A DNA stretch of 64,000 nt from Galaxea fascicularis (Eukaryota > Cnidaria > Anthozoa > Scleractinia > Euphylliidae). Location of the stretch: NCBI GenBank assembly GCA_948470475.1, contig OX419343.1, positions 23,320,069 through 23,384,068 on the forward strand, in the 5' to 3' direction. The translations under genes were made by a program, and so were the position numbers. This document shows, in pieces, positions 47,001-59,900 of this stretch (position 1 is its first letter; every line of letters starts with the position of its first letter). The notes beneath the pieces were generated by a model. The model had not been told where the DNA came from. It saw nothing but the letters and a program-made list of their open reading frames with translations, and made no database searches.

Positions 47001-50000
47001 GCATTCGTCGTGTTTGCTGTGGTAATGAAGTTGTTGGCTTCTAACGCTCAGGCTCAAACTTTAATTGGTAGATATAAGAGGTAATGCCCGCTACCACGTG
47101 GCCATAGTGCCCAATGAGTGGTTTCCAGCTTACCTAGACAAATAAATTTGTGAGGTATTCTTGTCACTCCAAGCCACATCCCACAAGCTTAAGGTTTTCA
47201 TTGCTTGTTTTATTCATGTGGGTACTCAAACTTTATTTGGTAGATTTAAGCGGTAATGTCGGCTACCACGTGGCCATAGTGCCCAATGAATGGCCTCCAG
47301 CTTATGTAACAAGGCAAGCTGTAATCACTTACTTGGTTGGGTGCTTTATCTCTTTTAACTTTGGTGAAAATTTTCTGGCCTGTGGCCGACACTGTTGAGG
47401 TTCACCAGACCAAAGGGTTGACCATCTACGGAGACAAATCAAAATCTTGTAATTCATAATTCACCCATGAAGTCTCTGACAACCTACTGTAGTGTCCTAG
47501 ATTTGGTTCCCCTCAAAATCCTTTTAATCGTCACAGCTCTCGACTTTAACGGTAGTCCACTAGCCCAAGGACTACCGGTGGTACAAATTTGGTTTGGGCT
47601 TGTAAAAAGTGAGAACCACCAGCCACTGGGCTACTTGGAATAGAAGAGGTTTTGGAGATATAGCATTGCTTAAGAGCAATTCAACCAGTTTTGAGTTTAG
47701 TTGATTCCAAAAAAGAACTGAAAAAAATTTCCCTGATACAAGCTTGGTAAATCACAGTATTGGTCTAAAGAGGGGAATTTTGATGCTCTGCCAGTATATT
47801 TTAGATTCCACTGTCACTTGTCCTTTCTTTGTCAACAATTATATCAATGCAGGTCTTGAGAAAAAAGAAAATGATCACTGAAGATGAAATGTCTTGATAG
47901 AAAGAAGTTCTCTCAACTACTGTACCACTATTTAACAATTAGACCTGTAGCCTGCAAGGGCTACAGGTCAATAGCCCATGAAGTTCACGAAGCCAAATGG
48001 ACTATTGACCCATGGCCCTTGTGGGCAAAGGGTTTAATTGTTTTAGTATCAACCAAATAGTCAAACAGAAAAGGCAATATCAAAGTTAGCAAATGCAAGT
48101 TGAAGAAAATATACATGTATAAAATATTTGAGTGCAAATGCCCTCTCACAGCCATGCATTACTGTGCTTACTGTCCAATTACCTAGGTATGAAACACACA
48201 ATGTCTAATTACACTGTCCTTTTAGGGTTAAAATAATAGCTGGTGATAGCCAATCTGATGTGAGAATTTTGTTATAGTTAATGATTAATACTGTTACCAA
48301 CCTCTGTTTGCGAGGTGCTTGACTGGAATATGAATTGCAAGGCAGCAAGGCTAATATGCGCACAACAGCACCAGGATTATAGGTTTCAAGGATTTCAATC
48401 TTTGTAGGGATGACAGACTCTTTGAACTCGAGATCTGAATGAAAAACAAACAAACAAACAAACAAACAATGCTTGTGTTTAAGATGTGTATTTTACTACA
48501 TGTATCTGTAAAAATTTCAGTAATTCAGCCAAAATCCTGATGCACTGTGGACTGCATGTAGTTCCAGTTTTGCTTCACACTGTCCTTATAACATTTTAAG
48601 TTTCAACACTCCCTTCATTTGATGCCTTATTTTCACCTATAAGTGTAGAGAGTTACTGAGAATTAATTGGCCCAAAGTACCCCCCTCCCTCCCCCCACCC
48701 CTTTTGGAAGGGGTTACTCCTCAGAATTCTTGGTAGGGGTGTGCTGCCCAATTCTCGAAATCCTAACCCTATTGCAGACAAAAATATTTCATTTTTCACA
48801 CCCGTTTTCAGACTTGGCCACTAAAATCCATACCTGTTTTGAGACCTGACATAGTGGTTACAAATTTTCCTACTGGCTTAATATTGTCATGTAATTGAGC
48901 TTCACATCAGTGCTGAAGCCAAGAATTGGTAAAATTCAGCTTCAATGATATATTATGGTTACCTCTCTTTCTTAAATATACCAGCCTAATGGTGTCATTT
49001 GGTGGCCAAGCATCGATCTCCTTTCTCTCAAGACCACTACTGTGATTACTAACCTTGTAACAAGGCATAACTTTCATTTTCTTTTTAGGACCAACTTAAC
49101 TCAGAACAGTTGAATTTCACTTTATCAATACTATCTCCAAAACTCTTCCATTACAAGTAGCCCAATGGCTGGTGGTTCTCCAGTTTGAATAGGCAGCCCA
49201 AACCAAATTCTAGTCTTGGGCTATTGGATTACTGTTAAGGTTGATTACTGTTAAGGTTAATGTGAATTCCATTAAGTTTAAACTGCACAATTGGACGTAC
49301 ATGTAATGTGAGGCCAAATGTGCAATTCCAGAAATATCCATTCTTGCCCCCCCCCCCCACCCCCTGGGAGGCCAATGGAAATTCCATGGGGGCAGGGATG
49401 GTAAAAGCAAAAGTTTCTTCAAGTAAAGTATGGAGCAAAATTTGAATTTCTGGAGGGATGGGGTGCTAACCAAAAATCCTTCCATGAAGAGGGTATGGGT
49501 ATTTTCTAGAACCACAATGCAAATAACATGACCAGCATGGAAGTCCTAGAAATGTTCAGCTTACCAACAAAATCCTCGCTGATAAATTTATTCCTGCAAT
49601 TTTTACTGATACTTTTTCTGCCTGAAGGAGCTAAATTCCACCAAGGACCATATGATCTCTAAAAATATAGTTAACACAAGAGTTTTGATCAACAAGAAAT
49701 TTAATGATTTATGACTACTGAAGCTTGATAACGTCAAATTTAACTGATATTCATGATTAGATTTGCTATCAATAACTAATTAACTTGGAGAGTTTCAGAG
49801 TGAAATAAAAGTTATGCAACTATCATCAGTCATCCTGTGGGGAGAGGGGGTGATCCAAGCCAAATTACACTTTTTATAGTGACTTATAGGGAGATTTGCA
49901 TGAACATTTTCCCTTGTAGATGGGAGAAATGAGGGAGGTCTTGTTTCCAAATGCCTTGCACCGATGGATAATCAGGGGACTTTGTCAAGAGAAACAAGTC

Positions 50001-51194
50001 ATTTCAAGTTCTTTCAGATGAAGTGGAAAACTCCACTGTGCTTAAGAATGCATGCTCTTCTATCTCTTGTGGCAGAAATGGCAGACTCATCAGGTATTGT
50101 TATGTAAATCTATTTCCATCTTGTTGTTCCCTACACTTCACGCTGCTTTAGACACTTTATACACACTTGAATGCCAGTGGAAGAATCAAAGAGACAAAAG
50201 AAGATGAATATTCAAACAGTCTCGCAAAGATTCAGGTCTGTGCAATGTTTTGTGTGGGAAGTATTCGAAGAAATGTTCTACTTAAATTTTAAGGCTTTTG
50301 TATGGAGACGCCATGTTTGTGTCCCTCTCAGGGGCACAAATATGGCGGCCGGAAGCTAACAAAAACATATGTCATCGAGCTTTGCTATAAAAAGCCCATA
50401 GTCATCCTCTGAGGGCTCATAAACATCTACATGAGTACTTATTCTCATTCAAGGACTGTTCAGTTTTCTAATTACTAGCTAAACTAAAATCTCAAAAGGA
50501 TAGATAATTCCTAATTTTTTAATTTTGATGACGTCATGTGAAAACCGAGAATAAACATCTGGGCCCGGTTGTTCAAAAGCCAATTAACATAATCCAGGAT
50601 TAGCGTAAACTTTGGTTGCAGTTTTTCACTATTGGATGAAAGCTGTTTTCGCTTCTTTTTGTTTTTCAGGATTGAATTCCCCTAATCTAAAATTTTGCAG
50701 AATATCGGCATAAAACAGCATTTGGGGACAGAGAAATAAGCTCTTTGATTAATTTTTAATCCTGGATTAGCGTTAATCGGCTTTCGAACGAAAACCGGTC
50801 AACTCGCCTACGTGCAAACTCGCCTACGCCAACTCGCCTACGCCTATAGGTGAATTCGTCTACGTAGGCTGGTTGACACAATGATAACAATGCGCGCAAT
50901 TGGTGATGCAACGCGAATTATAAATTAGACATCACTATACAACTGCACATTTGAAATTTGCAAAGTTGCAAATGTCCCCATTTCTGTGAGCTCATAATTT
51001 GGAATAACGATCCAGAAAACTTGAGTCACAACACCTACCAAAACAAATGCTTGAGTGAAATCACCGTAACTAGGAAAATTGTAACTATTTCCAGCTAGAT
51101 TCAAAGCCGCATAGCTCTGTGAATTTTCCCCACCGTACTGGCTAGAGAAGCAAACAACCCTGTCTGCAAACTGTTTCTTTGGATCTGCCTCCAT
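37007..51194 (-). CDS. FBXL4: FBXL4: F-box and leucine-rich repeat protein 4
   Basis: Fifteen exons, every phase consistent: 51194-51039, 49658-49565, 48434-48302, 47425-47333, 46813-46591, 45894-45824, 44677-44608, 44023-43914, 43130-43021, 42331-42193, 41002-40910, 39894-39787, 38841-38758, 37729-37625, 37151-37007. 1,734 nt, 577 residues (human 621). The order matches human FBXL4: discoidin-like N-terminal region ([41 protein letters not shown]), F-box, about nine leucine-rich repeats, and the end LDVSFCSQL…FKKSF. Human FBXL4 is a mitochondrial-membrane SCF ubiquitin-ligase receptor that limits mitophagy by turning over BNIP3 and NIX; loss causes mtDNA depletion. Function here is inferred from orthology. 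The predicted start lacks the ~50-residue N-terminal leader of the human protein. Introns are full of MITEs. Divergent neighbour: GALNT. Confidence 0.95.
37960..38497. mobile_element. Foldback MITE, copy 2 (in FBXL4 intron)
   Basis: Same family as 23,130-23,568: AAATCTGTTCGAAATGCATT, CAAATCTTGACTTTTTAAAG, CACGACCGTGTCAGAAGGGG and the mirrored right arm ending GCGGCACTTTAA. Confidence 0.6.
39073..39239. repeat. Near-perfect 66-bp inverted repeat in FBXL4 intron
   Basis: Arm 39073-39138 (begins CCATTTTGCTAATGATCAGT) is the reverse complement of 39174-39239 with two mismatches; the spacer is only 35 bp. Any transcript would form a long hairpin. Confidence 0.9.
40588..40790. repeat. GAT/GAC trinucleotide microsatellite in FBXL4 intron
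   Basis: Some 200 bp of GATGATGAC-type units. The poly-Asp, poly-His and poly-Ile frames across it are not genes. Confidence 0.9.
41023..41410. mobile_element. Harbinger-type MITE beside FBXL4 exon 11
   Basis: Termini GGCCCCGTTCAGACTAGGTG and mirror CACTTAGTCTGAACGGGGCC, flanked by TTA on both sides (41020-41022 and 41411-41413). 388 bp, GC-rich inside with CCCGGGCAC motifs. It starts 20 bp upstream of the exon 11 acceptor. Confidence 0.8.
41878..41993. mobile_element. Short MITE TTAACCCTTTCACT, copy 1
   Basis: Termini TTAACCCTTTCACT and AGTGAAAGGGTTAA; interior GACGAGTAAAATCGTCTGGC. The second copy (53,894-54,010) is in the opposite orientation. Confidence 0.8.
44120..44520. repeat. Repeat with TTCAACATT/GTTGAA motifs in FBXL4 intron
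   Basis: Alternating CAACATTG, GTTGAAAC and GTTTGAAC motifs in both directions, probably a foldback element. No coding. Confidence 0.4.
45245..45500. repeat. Dispersed repeat with CCAATCA motifs, copy 1
   Basis: Shares AATTTGAAGTAATT…ATGCAACC, GCGCGGGAAAATGCGCG, CCATTGGCTGAG and GTTTTGTCAACCAATCACAA with 60,600-60,900. A weaker relative is near 60,960-61,160. Confidence 0.65.
45824..45894 (-). CDS. FBXL4: FBXL4 F-box exon
   Basis: 71-bp exon (acceptor CTCAATAG, donor CG|GTAAGC) encoding [20 protein letters not shown], the F-box helix that docks on SKP1. The preceding exon ends FDILP and the next begins [17 protein letters not shown], matching the human segment around the F-box. Confidence 0.85.
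46031..46180 (-). mobile_element. tRNA-derived SINE, copy 2 (partial)
   Basis: Contains the box B GGTTCGATTCCCGGACTCGA and the body GGAGAGGGGAAAACCGGAGT family sequence; the tRNA 5' head (box A) is missing. In an FBXL4 intron. Confidence 0.6.
47046..47310. repeat. Local ~85-bp direct duplication in FBXL4 intron
   Basis: CTACCACGTGGCCATAGTGC with flanking TGGTAGAT…GGTAATG and CCAATGA(G/A)TGG occurs at about 47,046-47,130 and 47,224-47,310, next to FBXL4 exon 4. Confidence 0.7.
47535..49230. repeat. Pair of inverted dispersed repeats flanking FBXL4 exon 3
   Basis: GGTTTGGGCTTGTAAAAAGT…ACCACCAGCCACTGGGCTAC at 47,535-47,730 reappears reverse-complemented at about 49,088-49,230. FBXL4 exon 3 (48302-48434) lies between, so the transcript could pair across it. 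Confidence 0.5.
50560..50803. mobile_element. Foldback MITE near FBXL4 exon 1
   Basis: GGGCCCGGTTGTTCAAAAGC at left is mirrored by TAATCGGCTTTCGAACGAAAACCGG at right, with AATCCAGGATTAGCG in both arms. Immediately followed by four AACTCGCCTACG units (50,799-50,850). Confidence 0.65.
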
Positions 51195-51597
51195 CGTCCA
51201 TCGTGGAGAACAACACTGAATTAAAGCTAAAAGCGTTCCGCCATTGTGGATTCGAATGAGGCGCGGCTACCAAATCTCATCGCCTGGCTACCTAGGCTTC
51301 TGGTTGTAATGTGTACTGTTTTCCGGTTGTGTGATTATTTTGTCTAGTTAATCATCGTGCTTTACGTCGAAGTTTGTGTTCGTACTACAACTAGAGACTT
51401 GTTTGGTACCTAGGAGACGCCCTAGTAGACTCGTAAGAAGTCGATTTGGGAGGATGTTTGCGGCGGGGTTTTCTAGATGAAGAATCGTGGATGAGATTCC
51501 GATATTCCTTCAGAATTGATATCATTCTCAACAATTGCTCGCCGTTTCTACGTGGCATTTAAAAATTGTTCAAACAAATTAAGGACTTTTTACGATC
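51195..51597. promoter_or_regulatory. Probable bidirectional promoter between FBXL4 and GALNT
   Basis: 403 bp separate the two divergent start codons. No canonical TATA box at either side. Both genes are complete, so both promoters must fit here unless upstream non-coding exons exist. Confidence 0.55.
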
Positions 51598-53935
51598 ATG
51601 TCCTCCAAACGGATCTTCAACATCATCGTAATCACTTCAGCGTTCTGGTTTTCCGTAACGGTTCTTGTTTTAATGTTCAACAGCGAAGTAACGCGAGAAT
51701 CGCTAACGATGTTGAATGCTCCCATAGTTTTGGACAAAAAGGACCATCATTACATGGAAGGAGCCGGGGTGAATCCCTTAAGGCCGGTTGAAAAGCACAT
51801 CAAGTATCCTTGGGAAAAAGACGTTTCTTTACATCCTGTAGATAGTAACCATGGACTTTTATCTAGCGCAGCGAAGGCGTTCGGTGCTGTTATTTCATCG
51901 AATAGTGAAACTGGAGCTTCAAAGCGCAGAATTGTTTACGATGCTAGTCTAGCGAAACGGACAAACCCAGGTGGCTTGGGAGAAAACGGCCAGCCGGCAT
52001 ATCTGACTTCTGAAGAGGATAAAAAGCTTGCTGAAGAACGATTTGGAGATCATTCTTTCAACTGGGTGTTGAGTGATAGAATCTCATTGGATAGGACTTT
52101 ACAGGATGTGAGAAGCGAAGGGTGAGTGATCCTCATCTCCAGTTGTTTTCAATTTGCAATAACATTCAATCGAATCTTCGTTTAAACGTTATGAATTTTA
52201 CTTTACATTATTAAAGAATAGTGGGCACGACATACTTGTACTTAGTTGCTCAATTATGCTGGGAGAAACTCCCCTTTGAGTACTTGGATGTACTGTTATT
52301 AAATTTTCATTGCAGCTTTTTATGCTATTACGAGACTTGCATGTACGATTGTATTGTTTGATTAAGACCACACGCAGATAACTTTATAATTTTAATGTAG
52401 ATCTACACTGTACATGCAAGTTTTCATGTTTAATTTGAGAGTTAAAGCTGTTATTTTTAAGAGTCTGATTGAATGAAATTGTGAGGCTTTTGTTTCATAA
52501 TTAACTGCCAAGCCTAATTTTTGTATTTTGCATATCAGCGATAATAAGGATTCAAAATGTATATGTAATGAAGACTCTGTATATTAACACTGTAGATCCA
52601 CCTTCTTTCATTGCTTAAATTTCTTAAAACTGTAGCATTTAAACAGTTAACACTATACATAGGCACAATTATGACTTTTTGAAACTTTACTCTCACTTTC
52701 CTCTGACATTTTCAAATACATTCCTTATGACAAAATTTTTTTGTTATTAAATAAAATTTTTATGTTCATTTAAAAAAATTATGAATCTATAATCCATTTC
52801 TTCCTTTCCTGACTGCTGCAACCAGTAAACTGGCTCTTACTTACAGGTGGCAACTTGATTTACACAAAACTAGCTGAAGACAGTAACAGTAACATTGACA
52901 CATCTTTATGCCTAAAATAGCAAGAAGGAAAAAGGTCACCAAAAATTAAACCGCCTTCACGGCTTCCTTCCACGTGCAATTGTTCTTTTGATTCCAATAA
53001 TACAAATGTACACTGTAAATGTATGCAAAAACAGTAATTTTTAATTAGAGACTTGGTAGCTACTGTATTAATTTTAAGCCAATTTATTTCTCTTCCTAGA
53101 TGGTTATAATGAATACAGGTACATGTCAAATGGTTTTAAACTGCCTTCAAGAGTTCAACACAACTTCTATTTTTAAAATGTTTTATTTTACTTGTTCTGA
53201 TATGAATTTTTGTTACCTTAAAATAATTTAGTTTGAATAATAATAATTATAATTATGATAATTTGAATGATTACTTTAGATGATAAGATTGATAATCAGT
53301 TCATTCACATGCATAGATTTTGATAGCTAGAAGCCATGCTGTACTGTTTTGGCCATGTTTTCATTTAAAATAATTTTATTAATTTTTGAACCAGTCTAGT
53401 TTGATTTTGACTTTTCTCTGTTGAAATATTGGTCACGTACCTGTTATCAATTATTGGGAAAAAAATGGTGGGTGCTGTAGAAATCAAATTAATACATGAC
53501 AGTGAAAAAGCCATTTCACTCTGGTGGTTCTCAGATTGTCAAAATTAAATGTCAGTCAATTTCATTTAATCATTACTGTACTTTGAACTTTCAACAACCT
53601 CAGCCTCTCAGACAGTTGTGTCTCACCTTAACAATAATTATTATATAAAATATTACAGCAACGCTAATGTGGTTGTGTCTAATTAAAATTAGAAGACAAA
53701 CAAAACCTTAAAGAGACAAAAACACATTTAGCATCAAAAACTATTAAAATTTTGAAAGGAATAAACACAATCCAACATTGCTACTGTTATACATAAATTG
53801 ATGGATTAAAAATAATATAGTGATATTGGCCTTTCCATTCTCTTACTGAGTAACATAGTTAGTCTGTTTGTAGCACCCCAAAAATTAAATAACTTAACCC
53901 TTTCACTCCCGATAGTGCCAAATGGCACTTACCGG

Positions 53936-53982
<47 letters not shown>

Positions 53983-56900
53983 AGAACCCCTTGGGAGTGA
54001 AAGGGTTAAGTCAATATATTTTAAAACTTTTAGTTAGTGAATGAAAATTCTTTCTTTAAGGGTTGCGCACGTTATGACTTCGTTTGTGACTCCATCTGAA
54101 CTGCTGAAAGCTTCACTTTCTATAATGCTTTGTCTTTATTCGGTGCCTGTGATTGGTTTATTTTCTGAGCTTGGCTGAAACGATTAAACATTACTGGCAT
54201 GATATTGATACAGGTGTTAGAGCAGCCATCAATGCAAAATTTGTTGATATGGATATCTGTAGTACCTGTAAGTACATAATAGGATTTGTAGTATATAAGT
54301 TGGGTGTGTTACATGTAAGATGGACAGTTACAGTGTTACATACACACCGAAACTACCACAGCCCACTGCTTAATATTAATGTTTGTTTTATCAAATTATT
54401 CTGTGAATAAAATGAAAAAATCTTGATGCTAAATACATTAATGAATTGATCACTCTCTTCCAGCTATAAAAACCTGTAACAAAGGATGGTAATAAAGGTA
54501 AAGTTCCTGAGAGTTTTTGTTTTAATTTACAGGTGTAAAGGCAAGCATGAGAACTACCCAAGCAACCTTCCTACCACCACGGTCATCATCTGCTTTCACA
54601 AGGAGCGACTTTCTGTTCTGCTAAGAACAGTACACAGTGTCATCAACAGGACGCCTCCTGACCTGTTAAGTGGAGTCATTGTTGTGGATGACTTCAGTGA
54701 AGATGGTAGGTGAATACCATGGACCAGGAATTATTCCAGGAATAATTAGTAATCTCGGAAAAGGTTAACATTTAACAATATCCCATGTGCATTTGAGAAA
54801 AAAAAACAGGGGTTTCATTAGAAGCCGCGACCGGTGAAAGCCGCCGACTACTTAGCCTCAGAATCTACCTCTCATAGTGAACTACTTTGTCTAGATTTTC
54901 ACTCAGATAATTAAAAATGTTCATCAGGTTACCACCTACTTTGGTTAGCTCAGAACCCCTGAAAAGACGCGTTAATACAAGGCGAGTGATTTTTTCCTCT
55001 GGAAGTTAATTTCCGCTATCTCATCAAAGCTAGAGTGGCAATTCCTTTATATGAAGCTCGTATTCCTTTTGTTTCCTTTAGTAACGTACATGTATACAGT
55101 GTATGTCAAATACACTCCTTAAAGCTGGTGTGGCCAGTGAAAAGACGCAAATCACAATATAATGGAGCTTTTTTCAACGACAGTTTTTTAACTTTTTTAC
55201 TTGCAGAAAGACTTGGGAAACCACTAGACGATCACATCGCGACAATGAGCAAAGTCACAGTACTAAGGAACACAAAACGCGAGGGGCTTGTTCGTGCACG
55301 CATAAGAGGCGCCAAGGCCGCCAAAGGGGACGTCCTTACGTTCCTGGACTCCCACTGCGAGGCGACCCCTGGTTGGGTGGAGCCTCTGTTGGCGCGAATT
55401 GCAGCATCGCGTTCCAATGTAGTGTGTCCCGCTATAGAGGTGCTCAATGCTGACACGTTTGCATATCAAGGATCAGCCAATGCTGATCAGAGGGGTGGGT
55501 TTGGTTGGGATTTGTTTTTCAAGTGGAAAGGGATCCCCCCAGAGGAGCAGAAGCTAAGGAAGGACCACAATGATCCCATCAGGTGAGGAATTGCAAACGA
55601 AAAGCCCTTAAAGTTCCCGAAAAGCGTTGAAGTTCCCGAATCAAATGGAGACTGATCTTCGCAGTTGTGAACGCAATTTATGCAATTGCGTAAAGAAGCC
55701 CGAAAAAAGTTCAGGACTTACAACGGGGTTTGCATAAATTACGTTCACAACTTCGAGTATCAGTCTCCGTTCAACTTCACATCCGCAGTTCATATATGAT
55801 TTATTTTATATATATCATCCACAGTTCCCGAATATAAGAAAAATAAACCCTTTAACAACACCACTCAAGACGACAACATCCTTCCTAGCGCAACTTCAAA
55901 TATCATTTATTTTTTGCTCGCGCTTACAACAACACGCGTCACTAATTCCAGGCGTAACTAATAATAATAATAATAATTTAATAAGTATTTAACAAGTTTC
56001 AATACTTTACAATTCTTTGCAATTCTAAATTATTTTACAATTCTCAAATCAAACTAAATCAAATGAAATGTTGGTTTTTGGAGAGAGGGGAAAACCGGAG
56101 TACCCGGAGAAAAACCTCTCGGAGCAGAGTAGAGAACCAACAAACTCAGCCCACTTATGACGCCGAGCCCGAGAATCGAAACCGGGACACATTGGTGGAA
56201 GGCGAGCGCTCTCACCACTGCGCCAACCCTGCTCCCCTAACTAACCTAACTAACTAACCTAACTAATCGATGATCAATGAGATCATTGGATAATCAATGG
56301 GTAATCAATGAGTAATGGACACCAAAAATTTTGTGGAGCATGACGATAACTCATTGATGTCTTTTATTATTCATCAGTGTTATCAATTCAACTGGTTATC
56401 CATTGATAGTCATTTACTGCCTCTGAAATAATATTTCCAACATTTTAGTTTCGTTTGGAGCTACCAGAATCCTGCTGTGTTTCGCTAATTTCAATTTTTT
56501 TAATTCACCAATGGGCGCGCGGCTTTCAAAATAAACCAATAAAAACAAAGTTCACTCCCGCGTGTCCACAAAAATCATATTGTCAAGTCAGTCTCCATAC
56601 ACTACATTGCGTAATTTCGACTAATTTCCAGACATTACGGTTTTATGAGGACGGCCAGCTGTAGTCAGCAGGAATCTGTTTTATCTCAAACTGTGATTCG
56701 ACAGCGGGATTACGTGCAGTGCACCAACTCAAAATAAACAAATCGGCAAGACACACAAACATAAAAGATGAATTTCTGCGTCGAAATATGATTTTATAGT
56801 TTCGTCAAACAAAATTTAAAGGATATCGAAGCTTCTTCTCTTCTTTCATCGGATCGCGATTCACACAGCAAACTCTTCAACTGTGAAGGTAAACATATTG

Positions 56901-59900
56901 TTCACTGTGGCATTATGTGCTTTTAACGAAATCCCAAAATGTCATAATGGTCCAGTTGTGTTACTAAAGCAGTCATTTCTTATTCCTCCGCTTCACGCCA
57001 TCAGTCAGTTGCCAGCGCTTTCGGAGAAAAGGAAACAGCTGCGGTGAAGAAAAGAAAGCTTTTGTTTAAGTGTGTGGCAACGAGGCAGTAATGCACTTTC
57101 CAACAGGTTATCGTCTCCATTAAAGGATAGAAAATAATGATATACACTGCACATATATGGGTTCCTACTAACCATGTATCGGTTATTTGTTTGTAAATTT
57201 GTTCACAGGACTCCTACCATGGCAGGAGGATTATTCTCCATACACCGACAGTATTTCTTTGATCTTGGTTCGTATGATGAAGAAATGGACATCTGGGGTG
57301 GAGAAAATCTTGAACTTTCTTTCAGGGTAAGATTAATCAAGGCGCACAATGACACAACTAAGCACTTCAAACAACAGTTTTTAGCAGTGTAGTTAATTAG
57401 TATATACCACACAAGTGTATAGTGCTTTTCGCGCGTTCTGATTGGTTAACTCGGAGGTGATTAGCAAAGTACTATTCACCTCTGAGCAGCCAAAGAGAAA
57501 CAAACTGGCTTTCCGTTTCGGGTTCCGACGAGGAAATAAATTGAATACACGCTAGTTATTCAGCTTGTGCGGTATATACTAAAACTATTATTCACCTCAG
57601 TGTCGTTGGAAGTGGTGGATATTTACCTCCAATTCGGTGAATAATTGTTAATTATTAACCTCCATACCGACAGTATTCCCCAGGCCTTAACCAAACGCGC
57701 GACAAAAAAAAATGCAGTAACTACCATTCTTAACATTTTACGATCAAACCGAAAACAAAGGGTACTTTCCATTTCTTCGAACTGGTTAGTGAGACTAGCT
57801 AATTGTGAAGGGAATGTAAAGTGCAGTGTTCATGGACTTATTCCACTTATTTTCTCATTCGGAAGTGGAACCCTCTGTTTTGAAAGGAATTTGAAGAATT
57901 GGAGAACAGCCAATACTGGAATTACAGTCAAACCTCCCTTTGCGACAACCTCTCACAAGCGACCACTTTTCCAAATTACCAGAAGTTTTCAAGTGTACCA
58001 CTACAGATGGAACCATTCGTAAGCGACCGCGCCCACTTGAAGAGACAAGAATTTGGTTTTATCAACGGAGTTGATAGTGTAAATTGACCACCATACAGGG
58101 ATTCTAAAAGCTGACGTTTAGCCCTTCGTCAGAGCGAATCGAGGAATTATGGGTTGTGTGTGGTTTATATTGAAGAGATGGAGCTGCGCTATTAGTGTTA
58201 ACATGGCAACGTGAAAAACAGGAATACATTGACTGACTGAAAAGCGTTCGTGGATGATGCATATGAAAGAAATCATATAAAAGCGTTCGTTAATACCGTG
58301 GAGATTAAGGGTGTGGACTTGAAGGATAAATGCCCTAAATTCTTTTGGCTTTCCGTGGTACCTTGATATAGGGAAAGGCTGCAGATTGTCATGTGTTGTT
58401 TGGAGTGGTTAGGGAGATTAAAATGACGAGCGATTAGTTTTCTTTAGAAACTACCCCCTTTATTCACTTGTAGAGACGACCGTTTTTCTATTATTTTTAA
58501 ACTCCAACCTGACTGCTGTATCTATCCCAGGCAGAAATTGGAAAATGTGTTAGTAACGTACATGTATTAGCTATATCATTACAGCAGACGTAAATCTCAC
58601 AGTCGGGGCTACCGGAAGTGGTTCTCAAATTAGACTTAACACGTGAACAAACATTAGAATTATCACACGTGTAGGCAAATCACCCAAAATCTAGACCCCC
58701 TGTGGCCTGACCTCTCTTGAGCGACCACTTACAGGGCTCGAGACTAACCTTCCAGCTTACTAGCCCAGTGCCTAGTGCACTTGTTTTGTGCTAACATTTT
58801 CACTGGCCAAAATGGCTAGTGAAGCGCAAAACCTACTAGCCAAAACGGTTTTGTTTTACTAGTCTGTGGCTGGCTGGCTACCGTTAGTCTCGAGCCCTGA
58901 CTTACACTCGACATTTTAGGTGGTCGCTTATGAGGAGTTCGACTATAGCCCAAAGCTCGAGTATATAACTCGGCGATTCAGATCAGCGTTACTGAAGAAC
59001 AACACAAAACACCATAGCTCTCTTTACTCTATCAGATCTGGATGTGTGGCGGACGCCTCGAAATCGTTCCCTGCTCACGTGTTGGTCACGTGTTCCGGAA
59101 GTACACCAGTCCTTACAAGTTCCCAAATGGAGTGGAGAAAACACTGAACAAGAACTTTAATCGTCTAGCTGAAGTGTGGATGGACGATTACAAGGAGCTC
59201 TACTACAACAAGAAACCACAGGCACGAAACATGGATTATGGAGACATCACCGAGAGAGTGGCGCTTAGGAAAAGGCTTGGCTGCAAGAGCTTTAAGTGGT
59301 ACATAGAAAACGTGTACCCGGATGTGCAGATGCCGGAATTGAACCCACCAGCTAGCGGAGAGGTAAAAAAAAATCATAGTTTACCCATGGTTTTTAGGGA
59401 GGTTCTGCATCCGGATCAGAGCAGAGTAGAGAACCAACAACAAACTCAACCCACATATGACGTCGAGTCCGGGAATCGAACCCGCGCCACATTGGGGGCA
59501 GGCGAGTGTTCTCACCACTGCGCCAACCCTCCTCCCCATAAGTACGGAAAAACCTAATATATTGTTAACATGCACAATGCCTTTTGTTGGCACTGATCAA
59601 TTAGTAAATAGCCTACGTGTTAGTATTATTACATCTACCTTAAATGATACGGGTTCTGTAATTTGTTAGACTTTCACAAAGTCCTTCGTATTGGCGTAGT
59701 TTTGTTTTCGCTCCCTCGGTTGCTTCGCGACCTCAATAAAACTCGCTGACCGCTCACTTTTAAGTTACTGACAAAAGTTTACCCTATTACTGATACAAGT
59801 ACAAGTCTAGTAATTTGTCAACGCGGAATGATTGCTATGCCAGTGTCGTAGTAGTCATAACAAAATATGAGATTAAAACAATTGCTACTATCACTTAACA

